Below, in pieces: positions 56,656-64,000 of a stretch of 64,000 nucleotides of DNA. The DNA is from AP-15 sp963700195. GTDB taxonomy: Bacteria; Pseudomonadota; Alphaproteobacteria; ATCC43930; CGMCC-115725. Within the stretch, counting starts at the first letter, position 1, and the number at the start of each line of letters is the position of its first letter. The stretch lies in assembly GCA_963700195.1 (NCBI GenBank), contig CAVOWQ010000055.1, forward strand, positions 1 to 64,000, in the 5' to 3' direction. The translations under genes were made by a program, and so were the position numbers. The notes under the pieces were generated by a model. It saw only the letters and a program-made list of their open reading frames with translations, did no database searches and was not told the DNA's origin.

Positions 56656-57456
56656 TCACCGGCCCTGGAAGGCGGGCTTGCGCTTTTCCATGAAAGCGGT
56701 GCGGCCTTCGGCGTAGTCCTGGCTGGCGAAGCATTCGTCGACCAGACGCTTGCAGAGCGCCACGTCGCGAGCCGACTCGTCCTTGAGCGCCTCGCGGATG
56801 GCGATTTTGGCCGCGCGCACGGTCAGCGGTGCGTTGGCCGCGATCATCACGCAATAATCGTCTACGTAGGCCTCCAGCTCGCCGTCCGGCACGACTTGAT
56901 TGACGAGGCCCATCCGCAACGCCTCTTCGGCGGTGAACTGGCGCGCCGTATAAAAGATCTCGCGGGCATGGGCCGGGCCGACCAGGTCGATCAGCTTCTT
57001 GATGCCGTCATAGGCGTAGCCGAGACCGAGCTTGGCCGCCGGAATGCCGAATTTCGAGCCCTCGGCGGCGATGCGCATGTCACAGGCGAGCGCGGTGCCG
57101 ACACCGCCGCCAATGCAGTAGCCGCGGATCATCGCGATGGTCGGCTTCAGGGTTTCCTGCAGGCGCATCCGCGCGCCTTCCGAAATCTTCGAATAGGCGG
57201 CAGCCGCCTCTTCGGAGGCGCGCCTCTCCTTGAATTCGGAAATGTCGGCGCCGGAAACAAAGGCGCGCCCGCCCGCGCCGCTGACGACGATGACCCGGAT
57301 CGCCTCGTCGCGCTCGAAATCGTCGATGATATTCGTCACCGCCTCCCACATCTCGAGCGAGACCGCATTGTGCCGCGACGGGTTGTTGAAGATCAGGCGG
57401 CCGATCCCCCCGTCTTTCTCGGCGATCATCTTGCTGGTCATGGGCTGGTCGAGCAT
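56656..57456 (-). CDS. Enoyl-CoA hydratase/isomerase family protein
   Basis: A 266-residue crotonase-fold protein. IGRLIFNNPSRHNAVSLEMWEAV, GRAFVSGADISEF (oxyanion hole), PTIAMIRGYCIGGGVGTALACDMRIA and FGIPAAKLGLGYAYDGIKKL are conserved. The second catalytic Glu expected after the GIPE-like segment reads Ala (FGIPAAKLGL), so a hydratase activity is not assured. AAGGAG precedes ATG 57456. It is the last solid gene of a four-gene operon with a CoA-transferase and TPP decarboxylase subunits. Confidence 0.9.
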   Translation of the reverse strand: MLDQPMTSKMIAEKDGGIGRLIFNNPSRHNAVSLEMWEAVTNIIDDFERDEAIRVIVVSGAGGRAFVSGADISEFKERRASEEAAAAYSKISEGARMRLQETLKPTIAMIRGYCIGGGVGTALACDMRIAAEGSKFGIPAAKLGLGYAYDGIKKLIDLVGPAHAREIFYTARQFTAEEALRMGLVNQVVPDGELEAYVDDYCVMIAANAPLTVRAAKIAIREALKDESARDVALCKRLVDECFASQDYAEGRTAFMEKRKPAFQGR

Positions 57457-57468
57457 GGGCTTGGCTCC

Positions 57469-58656
57469 TTAAACGACTTCGCGGGCGCGCAGCTCGGCGA
57501 TTGCGCTGTCGCTGTAGCCGAGCTCGTGCAATAGCTCTTCGGTATGCTGGCCGAGATCGGGGGTTGGGCGCAGCTCTTCCGGTTCCGGCGTGCGGGTCAT
57601 GTTGATCGCCTGGCCCACCACTTTGATGGCGCCGAGCTTTGGGTGATCGACCGGCCGCGCCATTTCGAGATGCTGGACCTGCGGGTCGGCAAAGGTCTGG
57701 TCGATGGTATAGATCGGTCCGCACGGGACGCCGACTTCGTTCATCAATTCGACCCAGTAGGCGGCGGGGCGCTTCTTGGTGATCTCGCCGATCCGCTCGT
57801 TGAGCGCCTTGCGGTTCTTCGACCGCTGTGCACCGGTTGCGTAATCGGGGTCGCCGAGCAACGCCATCGCGTCGGCCGCCTCGCAGAAGCGGCGGAACAT
57901 GTGGTCGCCCGAGGCGGCGATGTTGATCTGCCCGTCCGAGGTCGGGAACACGCCGGTCGGAATGCCGGTCGGGTGGTCGTTGCCGGCCTGCTTGGCGACC
58001 TCGCCGGCGATTAGCCAGCGCGAGGCCTGGAAATCGAGCATGAAGATCTGCGCTTCGAGCAGCGAGGTGTGGACCCATTGCCCGACGCCGCTCTTCTCGC
58101 GCTCGATCAATGCCATCATCATCGCCTGCGCGAGCAAGAGGCCGGCGCAGAGATCGTCGATCGGGATGCCGACCCGCACCGGGCCCTGCCCCGGCAAGCC
58201 GGTGATCGACATCAGCCCACCCATGCCCTGGGCGATCTGGTCGACCCCCGGCCGCTTCGCGTAAGGCCCGCTCTGGCCGAACCCCGAAATGCTGCCATAG
58301 ACGATGCGCGGATTGACCTTCTTCACCAACTCGTAATCGACGCCGAGCCGGTATTTTACCTCGGAGCGGAAATTCTCGACGATGACGTCGGCCTTCTCCG
58401 CCAATTTGAAGAAGATCGCCTTCCCTTCCTCGGTCTTCAGGTTGAGCGTAAGGCTGCGCTTGTTGCGATGCAGGTTCTGGAAATCGAAGCCGTCGCGCCG
58501 CGAGCCGGTGACGTCGCCTCGCGCCTCGCCCGGCTGCTCGATCTTGATCACATTGGCGCCCCAGTCGGCGAACTGGCGGACCGCGGTCGGCCCGGCGCGG
58601 GCATGACACAGATCGAGAACGGTAAAGCGGGCGAGAGGCAGCGATCCGATGCTCAC
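57469..58656 (-). CDS. CaiB/BaiF (class III) CoA-transferase
   Basis: A 395-residue class III CoA-transferase. The blocks FTVLDLCHARAGPTAVRQFADWGANVIKIE, NKRSLTLNLKTEEGK, ENFRSEVKYRLGVDYE and GIPIDDLCAGLLLAQ with the catalytic Asp fit the family. GTG 58656 (SIGSLPLARF) follows GGAGGA and is preferred over upstream codons to 58725. It probably provides the CoA ester used by the enoyl-CoA hydratase 12 bases downstream. It is a different subgroup from the copy at 9324. Confidence 0.9.
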   Translation of the reverse strand: MSIGSLPLARFTVLDLCHARAGPTAVRQFADWGANVIKIEQPGEARGDVTGSRRDGFDFQNLHRNKRSLTLNLKTEEGKAIFFKLAEKADVIVENFRSEVKYRLGVDYELVKKVNPRIVYGSISGFGQSGPYAKRPGVDQIAQGMGGLMSITGLPGQGPVRVGIPIDDLCAGLLLAQAMMMALIEREKSGVGQWVHTSLLEAQIFMLDFQASRWLIAGEVAKQAGNDHPTGIPTGVFPTSDGQINIAASGDHMFRRFCEAADAMALLGDPDYATGAQRSKNRKALNERIGEITKKRPAAYWVELMNEVGVPCGPIYTIDQTFADPQVQHLEMARPVDHPKLGAIKVVGQAINMTRTPEPEELRPTPDLGQHTEELLHELGYSDSAIAELRAREVV

Positions 58657-58721
58657 AACGAGGTTCCTCCGGTCTTGGGTGGAATCAATTGGCGAATTTA
58701 CACCCGCCGCGCGCGGCAAGG

Positions 58722-59309
58722 TCAAGTTTCGGCGCCGATTGCGCGGCGGAATCGGTGCTTGAGGAAAACGCCGTCGCGCGCCGGCAGAACGCGCGGCGGC
58801 TCATCGGCGTGGATCGCAACTCGAGCGAACACTGCGGTGGCTGCATTGCGGATGCAGGCGGAAAACTCACGCAACCCGGGCTCGTCGTTGATGTCGAATG
58901 TTTCCTTGAAGCCGCAAGCGCGTGCGATCGCGACGAGCTCGACACCCTCGGCGGTATGGCTCGCCTGCATGCCGGTTTCGCCATAGTGTGCGTTGTCGAA
59001 GACCGCAATCGCGAGGTTCGGGGGCCGCTGCACGCCGATCGTCGCAAGAGAGCCGAGCCCCATCAGCATCTCGCCGTCACCGGTGACGACGAGGACGCGG
59101 TGGTTGGGCTGGGCGAGCGCCAGCCCCAGCCCGACCATCGCCGCCGCACCCATTGCGCCCCACAGATAGAAGTTGCGATCCTCGTCGCAGACCGAGGCGG
59201 CATCCCATGTCGTCGAGCCGAGCCCGGTAACGAGCAGCAGATCGCCGCGATTTTCGAGCAAGGTGCGGATTGCCGCGCGGCGATCGAGATGCGGGCCGTT
59301 CGAGATCAT
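58722..59309 (-). CDS. TPP-dependent decarboxylase, beta (PP-domain) subunit (ComE-like)
   Basis: A 195-residue subunit equal to the C-terminal half of a TPP enzyme, as in sulfopyruvate or phosphonopyruvate decarboxylase. The cofactor motif GDGEMLMGLGSLATIG runs to an Asn in FDNAHYGETG, with LWGAMGAAAMVGLGLAL before it. ATG 59309 overlaps the alpha subunit stop (ATGA), giving coupled equimolar synthesis. The complex would decarboxylate a 2-oxo acid. The CoA-transferase downstream suggests feeding an acid into CoA chemistry. Confidence 0.85.
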   Translation of the reverse strand: MISNGPHLDRRAAIRTLLENRGDLLLVTGLGSTTWDAASVCDEDRNFYLWGAMGAAAMVGLGLALAQPNHRVLVVTGDGEMLMGLGSLATIGVQRPPNLAIAVFDNAHYGETGMQASHTAEGVELVAIARACGFKETFDINDEPGLREFSACIRNAATAVFARVAIHADEPPRVLPARDGVFLKHRFRRAIGAET

Positions 59310-59842
59310 TTCACCCACCGTTTAGCACCGAGCAGCCGCTGCGACAGCAGGACCGCCGTCGCGAGATCGCCGTTGAAGGCGATGTCGAGCGCGGCGGCGA
59401 CCGTCTCGGCGGAATCTTCGGCTCGGTCAACGCGGTAGACGAGGACATCGCAGAGTTCGAGAGCTGCTTGGGTACGCGACCCCATCGGCACTTGCCAGGG
59501 GTTGAACTCGGCCCATTCGCCGCGCATCGTCACCAGCATTACCAGCGGGAAGCGGCAGGTTTTTGTCATCGACAGCATGTTGACGCAGTTGCCGACGCCG
59601 CTCGATTGCATCAATAGGGTCCCGCGCTGACCGCCGAGCCAGGCGCCGGCGAGCAGCGCCACCCCTTCCTCTTCGCTCGTCAGCGGCACCGCGCGCATCA
59701 CCGGGTCGTCCCGGCAGAGCTCGATGAGCCGCGCATGCCCGGCATCGGGCACATAGCCCACCTGCCGGATCTCCGCCCGCTTCAACACCGTGAAAATTTC
59801 GTCCCGCCAATCAGAAGTTGGCGGTATCGTGAGTTCGCGCAT
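59306..59842 (-). CDS. TPP-dependent decarboxylase, alpha (PYR-domain) subunit (ComD-like)
   Basis: A 178-residue subunit equal to the N-terminal half of a TPP decarboxylase. The catalytic Glu region is PLTSEEEGVALLAGAWLGG, followed by LLMQSSGVGNCVNMLSM and MLVTMRGEWAEFNPWQVPMG. ATG 59842 begins the conserved part (MRELTIPPTSDW). It is the first gene of the operon with beta subunit, CoA-transferase and hydratase. Split alpha and beta subunits are the norm for ComDE sulfopyruvate decarboxylase and related enzymes. Confidence 0.85.
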   Translation of the reverse strand: MRELTIPPTSDWRDEIFTVLKRAEIRQVGYVPDAGHARLIELCRDDPVMRAVPLTSEEEGVALLAGAWLGGQRGTLLMQSSGVGNCVNMLSMTKTCRFPLVMLVTMRGEWAEFNPWQVPMGSRTQAALELCDVLVYRVDRAEDSAETVAAALDIAFNGDLATAVLLSQRLLGAKRWVK

Positions 59843-60149
59843 GGTCAACCTTTCTCGCGACCCCGAGACGTCGAACGTAACACGATACTATCCTCATCGA
59901 ATCAGAACACTCGATCGGCCACACGGATATGGCATGTACGAAGAGCCCAATAACGATCGCAAGGGCGATCAAGCCGACGGTGCAGCCGAGGGTAAAGAAC
60001 GCAAACGCCGCGTTCCCGCGGCCGTCCCGCTTTCGATCAGAGGCCGAGCCACATCATGGCTGATGGGCATCGTAGTACTTTGACAAGTCACGAATTTCTC
60101 GCGCGTTCTTGCGTCGGACTTTTTGCTATTTGCAGAGCGGGGTGAAGGA
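59843..60149. other. Intergenic divergent promoter region
   Basis: About 300 bases between divergent genes. Open frames here are short with no family resemblance. Promoters for both sides are expected but I cannot place them. Confidence 0.4.
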
Positions 60150-60632
60150 ATGACTGGGCGGGCATTTTATTGGGCAGGCGCCGTGTTGCTGGCGTCTGTG
60201 CCGCAGAGCGGCCATGGGGCCGACTCCGGACTCATCACGATGCCGAGCAAATATTCAGTGCAAGAGACCATAGAACGCTTCGAGGCGGCGATTAGGGCGA
60301 AATCCGACCAGGGGTGGATGGTCTTTACGGAACTGGATCACGCCGCCGCCGCGGCGAAGAACGGACTGACGCTGCCGCCCCGGACCGTGGTCGTATTTGG
60401 CAACCCCCACGGCGGCACGCCCAACATGCAGAAAGCCCCTACCCTTGCCATCGACCTGCCGCCGAAGGCGCTCGTCTGGCAAGACGATCAAGGGAAGGTC
60501 TGGCTCACCTTCAACTCGGGCGAGTACCTGCAGAATTACGTTTACCCACGACACGGACTGCCGTCCAATCCGGCGGCTGCCAAAGCTCTCGACGAATTCG
60601 TCAAGCATGCCGCCGAGCAGGCCACAAAATAG
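60150..60632 (+). CDS. Exported DUF302 domain protein
   Basis: A 160-residue protein with a signal peptide (AFYWAGAVLLASVPQSGHGA) and a DUF302 domain. The domain shows KYSVQETIERFEAAIRAK, WMVFTELDHAAAAAKNGL, RTVVVFGNPHGGTPNMQ and ALVWQDDQGKVWLTFNSGEYL. The family's role is unknown; it folds as an alpha-beta sandwich and is often periplasmic. GAAGGA precedes ATG 60150. It is followed by a cupin gene in the same orientation after 63 bases. Confidence 0.85.
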   Translation: MTGRAFYWAGAVLLASVPQSGHGADSGLITMPSKYSVQETIERFEAAIRAKSDQGWMVFTELDHAAAAAKNGLTLPPRTVVVFGNPHGGTPNMQKAPTLAIDLPPKALVWQDDQGKVWLTFNSGEYLQNYVYPRHGLPSNPAAAKALDEFVKHAAEQATK

Positions 60633-60695
60633 GGATTGGGTCGGGATGGCGGTCACGGACCGTTAGGCGATCGAAGCTGCAAGGGGAGCTTATCG

Positions 60696-61190
60696 ATGAA
60701 AAAACGGATCGATGTTGCCGCGCTGGCATCCGTCGTTGGCACACTGTACCCGCCCCCGTTCGACCCGCCGTGCCGCGCGCGTGAGCGAACCAAACTCGGT
60801 GATGCTGCCGGATTGACGCAATTCGGCGTCAACCTTCTTCGCTTGCCGCCCAGCGCATGGTCGAGCCAGCGCCACTGGCATACGGGTGGCGACGAGTTCG
60901 TCTATGTCCTCTCCGGCGAGGTCGTGCTGGTTACCGATGGCGGTGAAGAGGTCCTCCGCGCCGGTGACTCGGCGGGGTTCCGGGCCGGAGACAGCAACGG
61001 GCATTGTCTGCAAAACCGCTCGGACGCCGATGTCCAAGTGCTCGAAATCGGGACCCGTATTGCGGGCGAAACGGCCTACTACTCCGATATCGACATGGTT
61101 GCTCAATCCGATGGCAGTCGCACCGTCTACACCCGCCGGGACGGGACGCCGTACCCGGACATGGGACGCCGCGGACCTTCGGGACTGTGA
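60696..61190 (+). CDS. Cupin domain protein
   Basis: A 164-residue single-cupin protein. Motif 1 is RHWHTGGDEFVYVLSGEVVLV, with metal-ligand His, His and Glu, and motif 2 is AGDSAGFRAGDSNGHCLQN with the last His. The C-terminal tail YTRRDGTPYPDMGRR is common in this subgroup. AAGGGGAG precedes ATG 60696. It could be an isomerase, dioxygenase or sugar-binding regulator; there is no evidence for one of these. Confidence 0.85.
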   Translation: MKKRIDVAALASVVGTLYPPPFDPPCRARERTKLGDAAGLTQFGVNLLRLPPSAWSSQRHWHTGGDEFVYVLSGEVVLVTDGGEEVLRAGDSAGFRAGDSNGHCLQNRSDADVQVLEIGTRIAGETAYYSDIDMVAQSDGSRTVYTRRDGTPYPDMGRRGPSGL

Positions 61191-61229
61191 TAGACTGACG
61201 CCGGCGGACAACACGGTCGGGAGGGCGCA

Positions 61230-62172
61230 GTGTCGAGCCTTCATCCACAGATCCAAGAAGTGTTGAGGGTGATGGCCGAGGCAAAGCTTCGGCCGATCGA
61301 GGAGATGACGCCGACCGAGGCGCGCGAGCAGATGGAAGCCACGGCGCGGGCGCGCAACGCCGAGCCGCTGCCTGTCGCCAGGGTCGAAGAGCGCATGATC
61401 CCCGGCCCCGCCGGCGACATCCGCTTGCGCCTTTACTGGCCGCGAGCGGCGGCGCCGCTTCCGGCGATCGTCTATTATCATGGCGGCGGCCACGTGATCG
61501 GCAGCCTCGACACCCACGATTTTGTCGCCCGCAACCTCTGCGGCGGGGTCGGGGCGCTGGTCGCGTCGGTCGATTACCGCATGGGTCCCGAGCACAAATT
61601 CCCTGCGGCGGTGGATGATTCCTGGGCTGCCCTTCAATGGGTCGGCGCGAATACCCAAGACTCTCGGCGCCGATCCGGCCAGAATGGGCGTGCACGGCGA
61701 CAGCGCCGGCGCCAACCTCGCGGCGGTCGTGGCATTGCTCGCCCGCGATGCCGGCGGCCCGAGACTGGCGCTGCAATCGCTCGTCTACCCGATTACCGAT
61801 TACGGCCTGACCGGGGACAGTTATGAGAAATTCGCCAATGGCTACGGCATCCTGACCAGGGGTGCGATGGTTTGGTTTTGCGACCACTATCTGCGCAGCC
61901 CGGAGGACGCGCAGGATTGGCGCGCCTCGCCGATCAGGGCGGCCAGCCTCGCCGGAGTGGCACCCGCGATTGTCGTCACTGCCGAATGCGACGTGCTGCA
62001 CGATGACGGCGAGCGCTACGCCGCTGCGTTGCGTCGGGCCGGCGTGGCGGTCGAGTACAAGGAATATCCGGGCATGATTCATGCTTTCTTCGGCATGGTG
62101 CCGGCGGTCGACGATGCGATGAACGCGCAGCGAACCGTTTGGGCTGCGTTCAAGGGTGCCTTCGACCCGTAG
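61230..62172 (+). CDS. Alpha/beta hydrolase (HSL-type esterase), frameshifted
   Basis: A hormone-sensitive-lipase-type esterase of about 313 residues. The oxyanion motif is YYHGGGHVIGSL, the nucleophile GDSAGANLAAVVALLA, the acid region TAECDVLHDDG and the His in PGMIHAFFGM. The first frame (GTG 61230) changes near 61656, where the CCC of AATACCCAAG seems one base too long; ANTKTLGADPARMGV results when corrected. It lies 39 bases after the cupin gene in the same orientation. Substrate is an unknown short-chain ester or lactone. Confidence 0.85.
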
Positions 62173-62226
62173 GAAAAAACACGACCCACCCCGCGCGCCG
62201 ACGATAGGGTGGTGCAGTAGCCCGCG

Positions 62227-62997
62227 TCAGATCGCCATCCAGCCGCCATCGACATTGTAGGCGGCGCCGGAGACATAGCTCGCCCGGTCGGAGCAGAGCC
62301 AGACGACCATTTCAGCGATTTCCTCGGGGGTCCCCATGCGGTGGAACGGCACTTGCGCCAAGATCGCCTCGCCGCGCCGGCGCATGGTTTCCTCGGTCAT
62401 CGGGGTCTTGATGTAGCCCGGGCACACCGCGTTCACGCGGATATGGGCCTCCGCATATTCGATCGCGGCGGTTTTGGTGAGGCCGAGCACGCCGTGCTTG
62501 GCGGCGACATAAGCGGATGAGGTCGGCAATCCGACGAGCCCGGCGATCGAGCCGGTGTTGACGATAGTCCCGCCGCCCTGGGCCTGCATCTGCGGCAGCT
62601 CGTGCCGCATGCATAGCCACACGCCTTTGAGGTTGACCGCGATCATGCGGTCGAACGCCTCCTCGGACCACTCGGCGGTCTTCTTGCCAGCCGCTTCGAC
62701 GTGCCAGCCGGCGATGCCGGCGTTGTTGAACGCGCAGTCGAGCCTTCCATACGCGCCGACCACCCCCTCGAGCATCGCGCGGACATCGGCGTCGCGGGTC
62801 ACGTCGCCCGACAGCGATATCGCCTGGCCCCCAGCCGCGTTAACCTGGCCAACCGTTTCGCGGGCGGCTTCAGTCGAGACATCGGCAACCGCGACGCGCG
62901 CGCCTTCGCGCGCAAAGGCCAATGCAGTAGCGCGGCCGATCCCGCCTCCTCCACCCGTGATCAGCGCCGATTTCCCGTCGAGCAATCCGGTCATCAT
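62227..62997 (-). CDS. SDR family oxidoreductase
   Basis: A 256-residue classical short-chain dehydrogenase. The NAD(P)-binding TGGGGGIGRA, CAFNNAGIAG (NNAG), catalytic Ser in VNTGSIAGL, and YVAAKHG (YxxxK) are all in place, with a C-terminal GAAYNVDGGW. GGGGAGA lies just ahead of ATG 62997; ATG 62994 is equally possible. Ala-Asp after the second strand (VAVADVS) suggests NAD preference. Part of this gene is duplicated at about 63530-63720. Confidence 0.92.
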   Translation of the reverse strand: MMTGLLDGKSALITGGGGGIGRATALAFAREGARVAVADVSTEAARETVGQVNAAGGQAISLSGDVTRDADVRAMLEGVVGAYGRLDCAFNNAGIAGWHVEAAGKKTAEWSEEAFDRMIAVNLKGVWLCMRHELPQMQAQGGGTIVNTGSIAGLVGLPTSSAYVAAKHGVLGLTKTAAIEYAEAHIRVNAVCPGYIKTPMTEETMRRRGEAILAQVPFHRMGTPEEIAEMVVWLCSDRASYVSGAAYNVDGGWMAI

Positions 62998-63525
62998 TCT
63001 CCCCATTCTTGCACCGAAATGGCGTTCCCGCTTAGCTGCAGGTCACAATCAAAAATTGTATCCGCAGAGGCTCGTCGCTGCATCGGCAGCAAGTTCTACA
63101 GCAAAAGTTCTCGTTGGAGTCGAACCGTCCACCCAGCCAGCGCGCCCACAGGCGGCCCATCTGTTCGTAGCGGCACCGCGCCCGCCTGCTCTGGCTGTTT
63201 CTGCTGTTTTTTGCAGCGAATTTAGAGCCAGAACCGACCCCCTTTCGCCGCCACCCGCGATCCCCCTCTCGGGTTCCGGGATGGGCAAACTCCTGCCGAA
63301 TGACGGAATACGTGCAACATAGAAGTTAATTGTCCGTGTCAAAGCCCGCCGGTAGTTTATAGAAATTCAATACAGAGGTCAATAGAAAATGCGTAAATCA
63401 CAACGACGGCTCACGAACGCTCACGCAAAAGGGGTGATATGACCCCCTGGAGATCGTTCGGCTTGGCGCAATTATAAATTGAACGCATCAGAAAATAGCG
63501 CACCCGGACGGTCCATCCAGAAGCG
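62998..63525. other. Intergenic stretch without recognisable gene
   Basis: About 530 bases between the SDR gene and its truncated copy. Composition changes from GC-rich to AT-richer at about 63310-63500. The open frames have no motif or ribosome site that I can support. Confidence 0.5.
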
Positions 63526-63526
63526 C

Positions 63527-63720
63527 TCATAGCTGCCACAGCCATACCTCCTTGAGATTCACCGCGATCATGCGGTCGAAGGCCTCCTCGGACCACACGG
63601 CGGTCTTCTTGCCGACCGCTTCGACGTGCCGGCCGGCGATGCCGGCATGGTTGAACGCGCAGTCGAGTTCTTCCAAGGCGCCGACCACCCCTTCGATCAT
63701 CCATTTAGGATCGAGCGCCG
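63527..63720 (-). pseudogene. Truncated duplicate of the SDR gene
   Basis: The minus strand encodes IEGVVGALEELDCAFNHAGI, then GRHVEAVGKKTAVWSEEAFD and RMIAVNLKEVW. This is a near copy of residues 83-134 of the SDR at 62227, with changes such as NNAG to NHAG. The NAD-binding N-terminus and the YxxxK active site are missing. The copy ends abruptly on both sides, with palindromic repeats beyond 63720. It is a non-functional partial duplication. Confidence 0.8.
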
Positions 63721-63734
63721 CGAGCAACGGCGCA

Positions 63735-63931
63735 ACTATAAGTACCTCTTACCCGGACTTGTTCCACGGCTGTCCGGCTGAGCAATTTGGACAATGGATG
63801 ATCGAGTGCCGCGAGCTGCCGCGCAATTGCAAGTACCCCTTCCCCGGACTTGTTCCGGGCATCCACGTCTCGGCCACCGGGCTCGCCTAAGCCCAGGAAG
63901 ACGTATATGGTCGGGTCAAGCCCGGCCACGG
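63735..63931. repeat. Cluster of REP-like palindromes and a short direct repeat
   Basis: GCAACTATAAGTACCTCTTACCCGGACTTGTTCC (63731-63764) recurs imperfectly as GCAATTGCAAGTACCCCTTCCCCGGACTTGTTCC (63818-63855), an 87-base direct repeat. CCCGGACTTGTTCCGGGCATCCACG and the inverted TGGTCGGGTCAAGCCCGGCCACG (63908-63931) belong to the family at 10661 and 21817. No gene is visible from here to the window end. Confidence 0.7.
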
Positions 63932-64000
63932 GGATCTTTGATTGTGTGTGGATCGTTGGAGACAACCGGTTTCCCTCAACCGGACAGCCGTGCGAACGAC

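Noticed and set aside
1..64000. tRNA, rRNA genes and CRISPR arrays
   Set aside because: I scanned for T-loop sequences with cloverleaf context and for regularly spaced repeats. Only palindromic elements were found. A covariance-model search could still reveal a missed tRNA.

Overview
The window reads as a GC-rich chromosomal segment of an alphaproteobacterium. The evidence is the five-gene atpHAGDC F1 operon without the Fo genes, the dapF-mtaB-ftsY order, intergenic palindromes of the kind common in Bradyrhizobium-like and Rhodospirillales genomes, and a soil-type catabolic gene content. The order cannot be fixed by eye between Hyphomicrobiales and Rhodospirillales. About 24 places show a conserved protein jumping reading frame by what looks like a single-base (sometimes two-base) insertion or deletion. 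The density is roughly one per 3 kb, and it hits housekeeping-type genes as well as accessory ones. I read most of these as consensus sequencing errors, so frame-broken genes are given here as one locus.

Region 1 (1-3374) is an accessory, partly AT-richer island. It holds a DNA methyltransferase cut by the window edge, a DUF262 protein, an RNase-like HEPN protein (MAE_28990/MAE_18760 type) translationally coupled to it, and an orphan HTH antitoxin. It is the best candidate for an uncharacterised anti-phage module.

Region 2 (3700-11822) is catabolic: an FAD-dependent amino-acid-oxidase-like gene, an amidohydrolase, a PqqC/TenA-fold protein, a thiamine-diphosphate enzyme with a class III CoA-transferase, then argC. 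Region 3 (12363-14501) is a manganese cassette of Mn-catalase and the Nramp transporter MntH. Region 4 (14755-20188) is a signalling cluster: FHA-GAF-nucleotide cyclase, PP2C phosphatase, peptidoglycan-binding exported protein, Ser/Thr kinase and a CxxCH-containing DUF3365-HAMP membrane sensor.

Region 5 (20361-31667) is the housekeeping core: an exported hypothetical, atpHAGDC, glgC, then convergent dapF-mtaB-ftsY and a small exported protein. Region 6 (31808-40275) has a flavin reductase, soluble transhydrogenase, an M20-type amidohydrolase, an alpha/beta hydrolase-LLM monooxygenase-alpha/beta hydrolase operon and a GH15 glucoamylase/trehalase. Region 7 (40445-48696) has a broken Tyr-rich ORF, an MlaC-like periplasmic protein, a class A penicillin-binding protein, a beta-propeller oxidoreductase and a divergent winged-helix/TPR regulator.

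Region 8 (48721-55652) is a molybdenum hydroxylase cluster. It has one FAD subunit, one 2Fe-2S subunit, two tandem large subunits and a MoaD-like protein, with a truncated MoaD copy beyond. Region 9 (55767-64000) holds arfB, an operon of ComDE-like TPP decarboxylase subunits, CoA-transferase and enoyl-CoA hydratase, then small exported and cupin proteins, an HSL-type esterase, an SDR dehydrogenase and a truncated SDR duplicate among palindromic repeats. No tRNA, rRNA, CRISPR array or intact transposase was seen.
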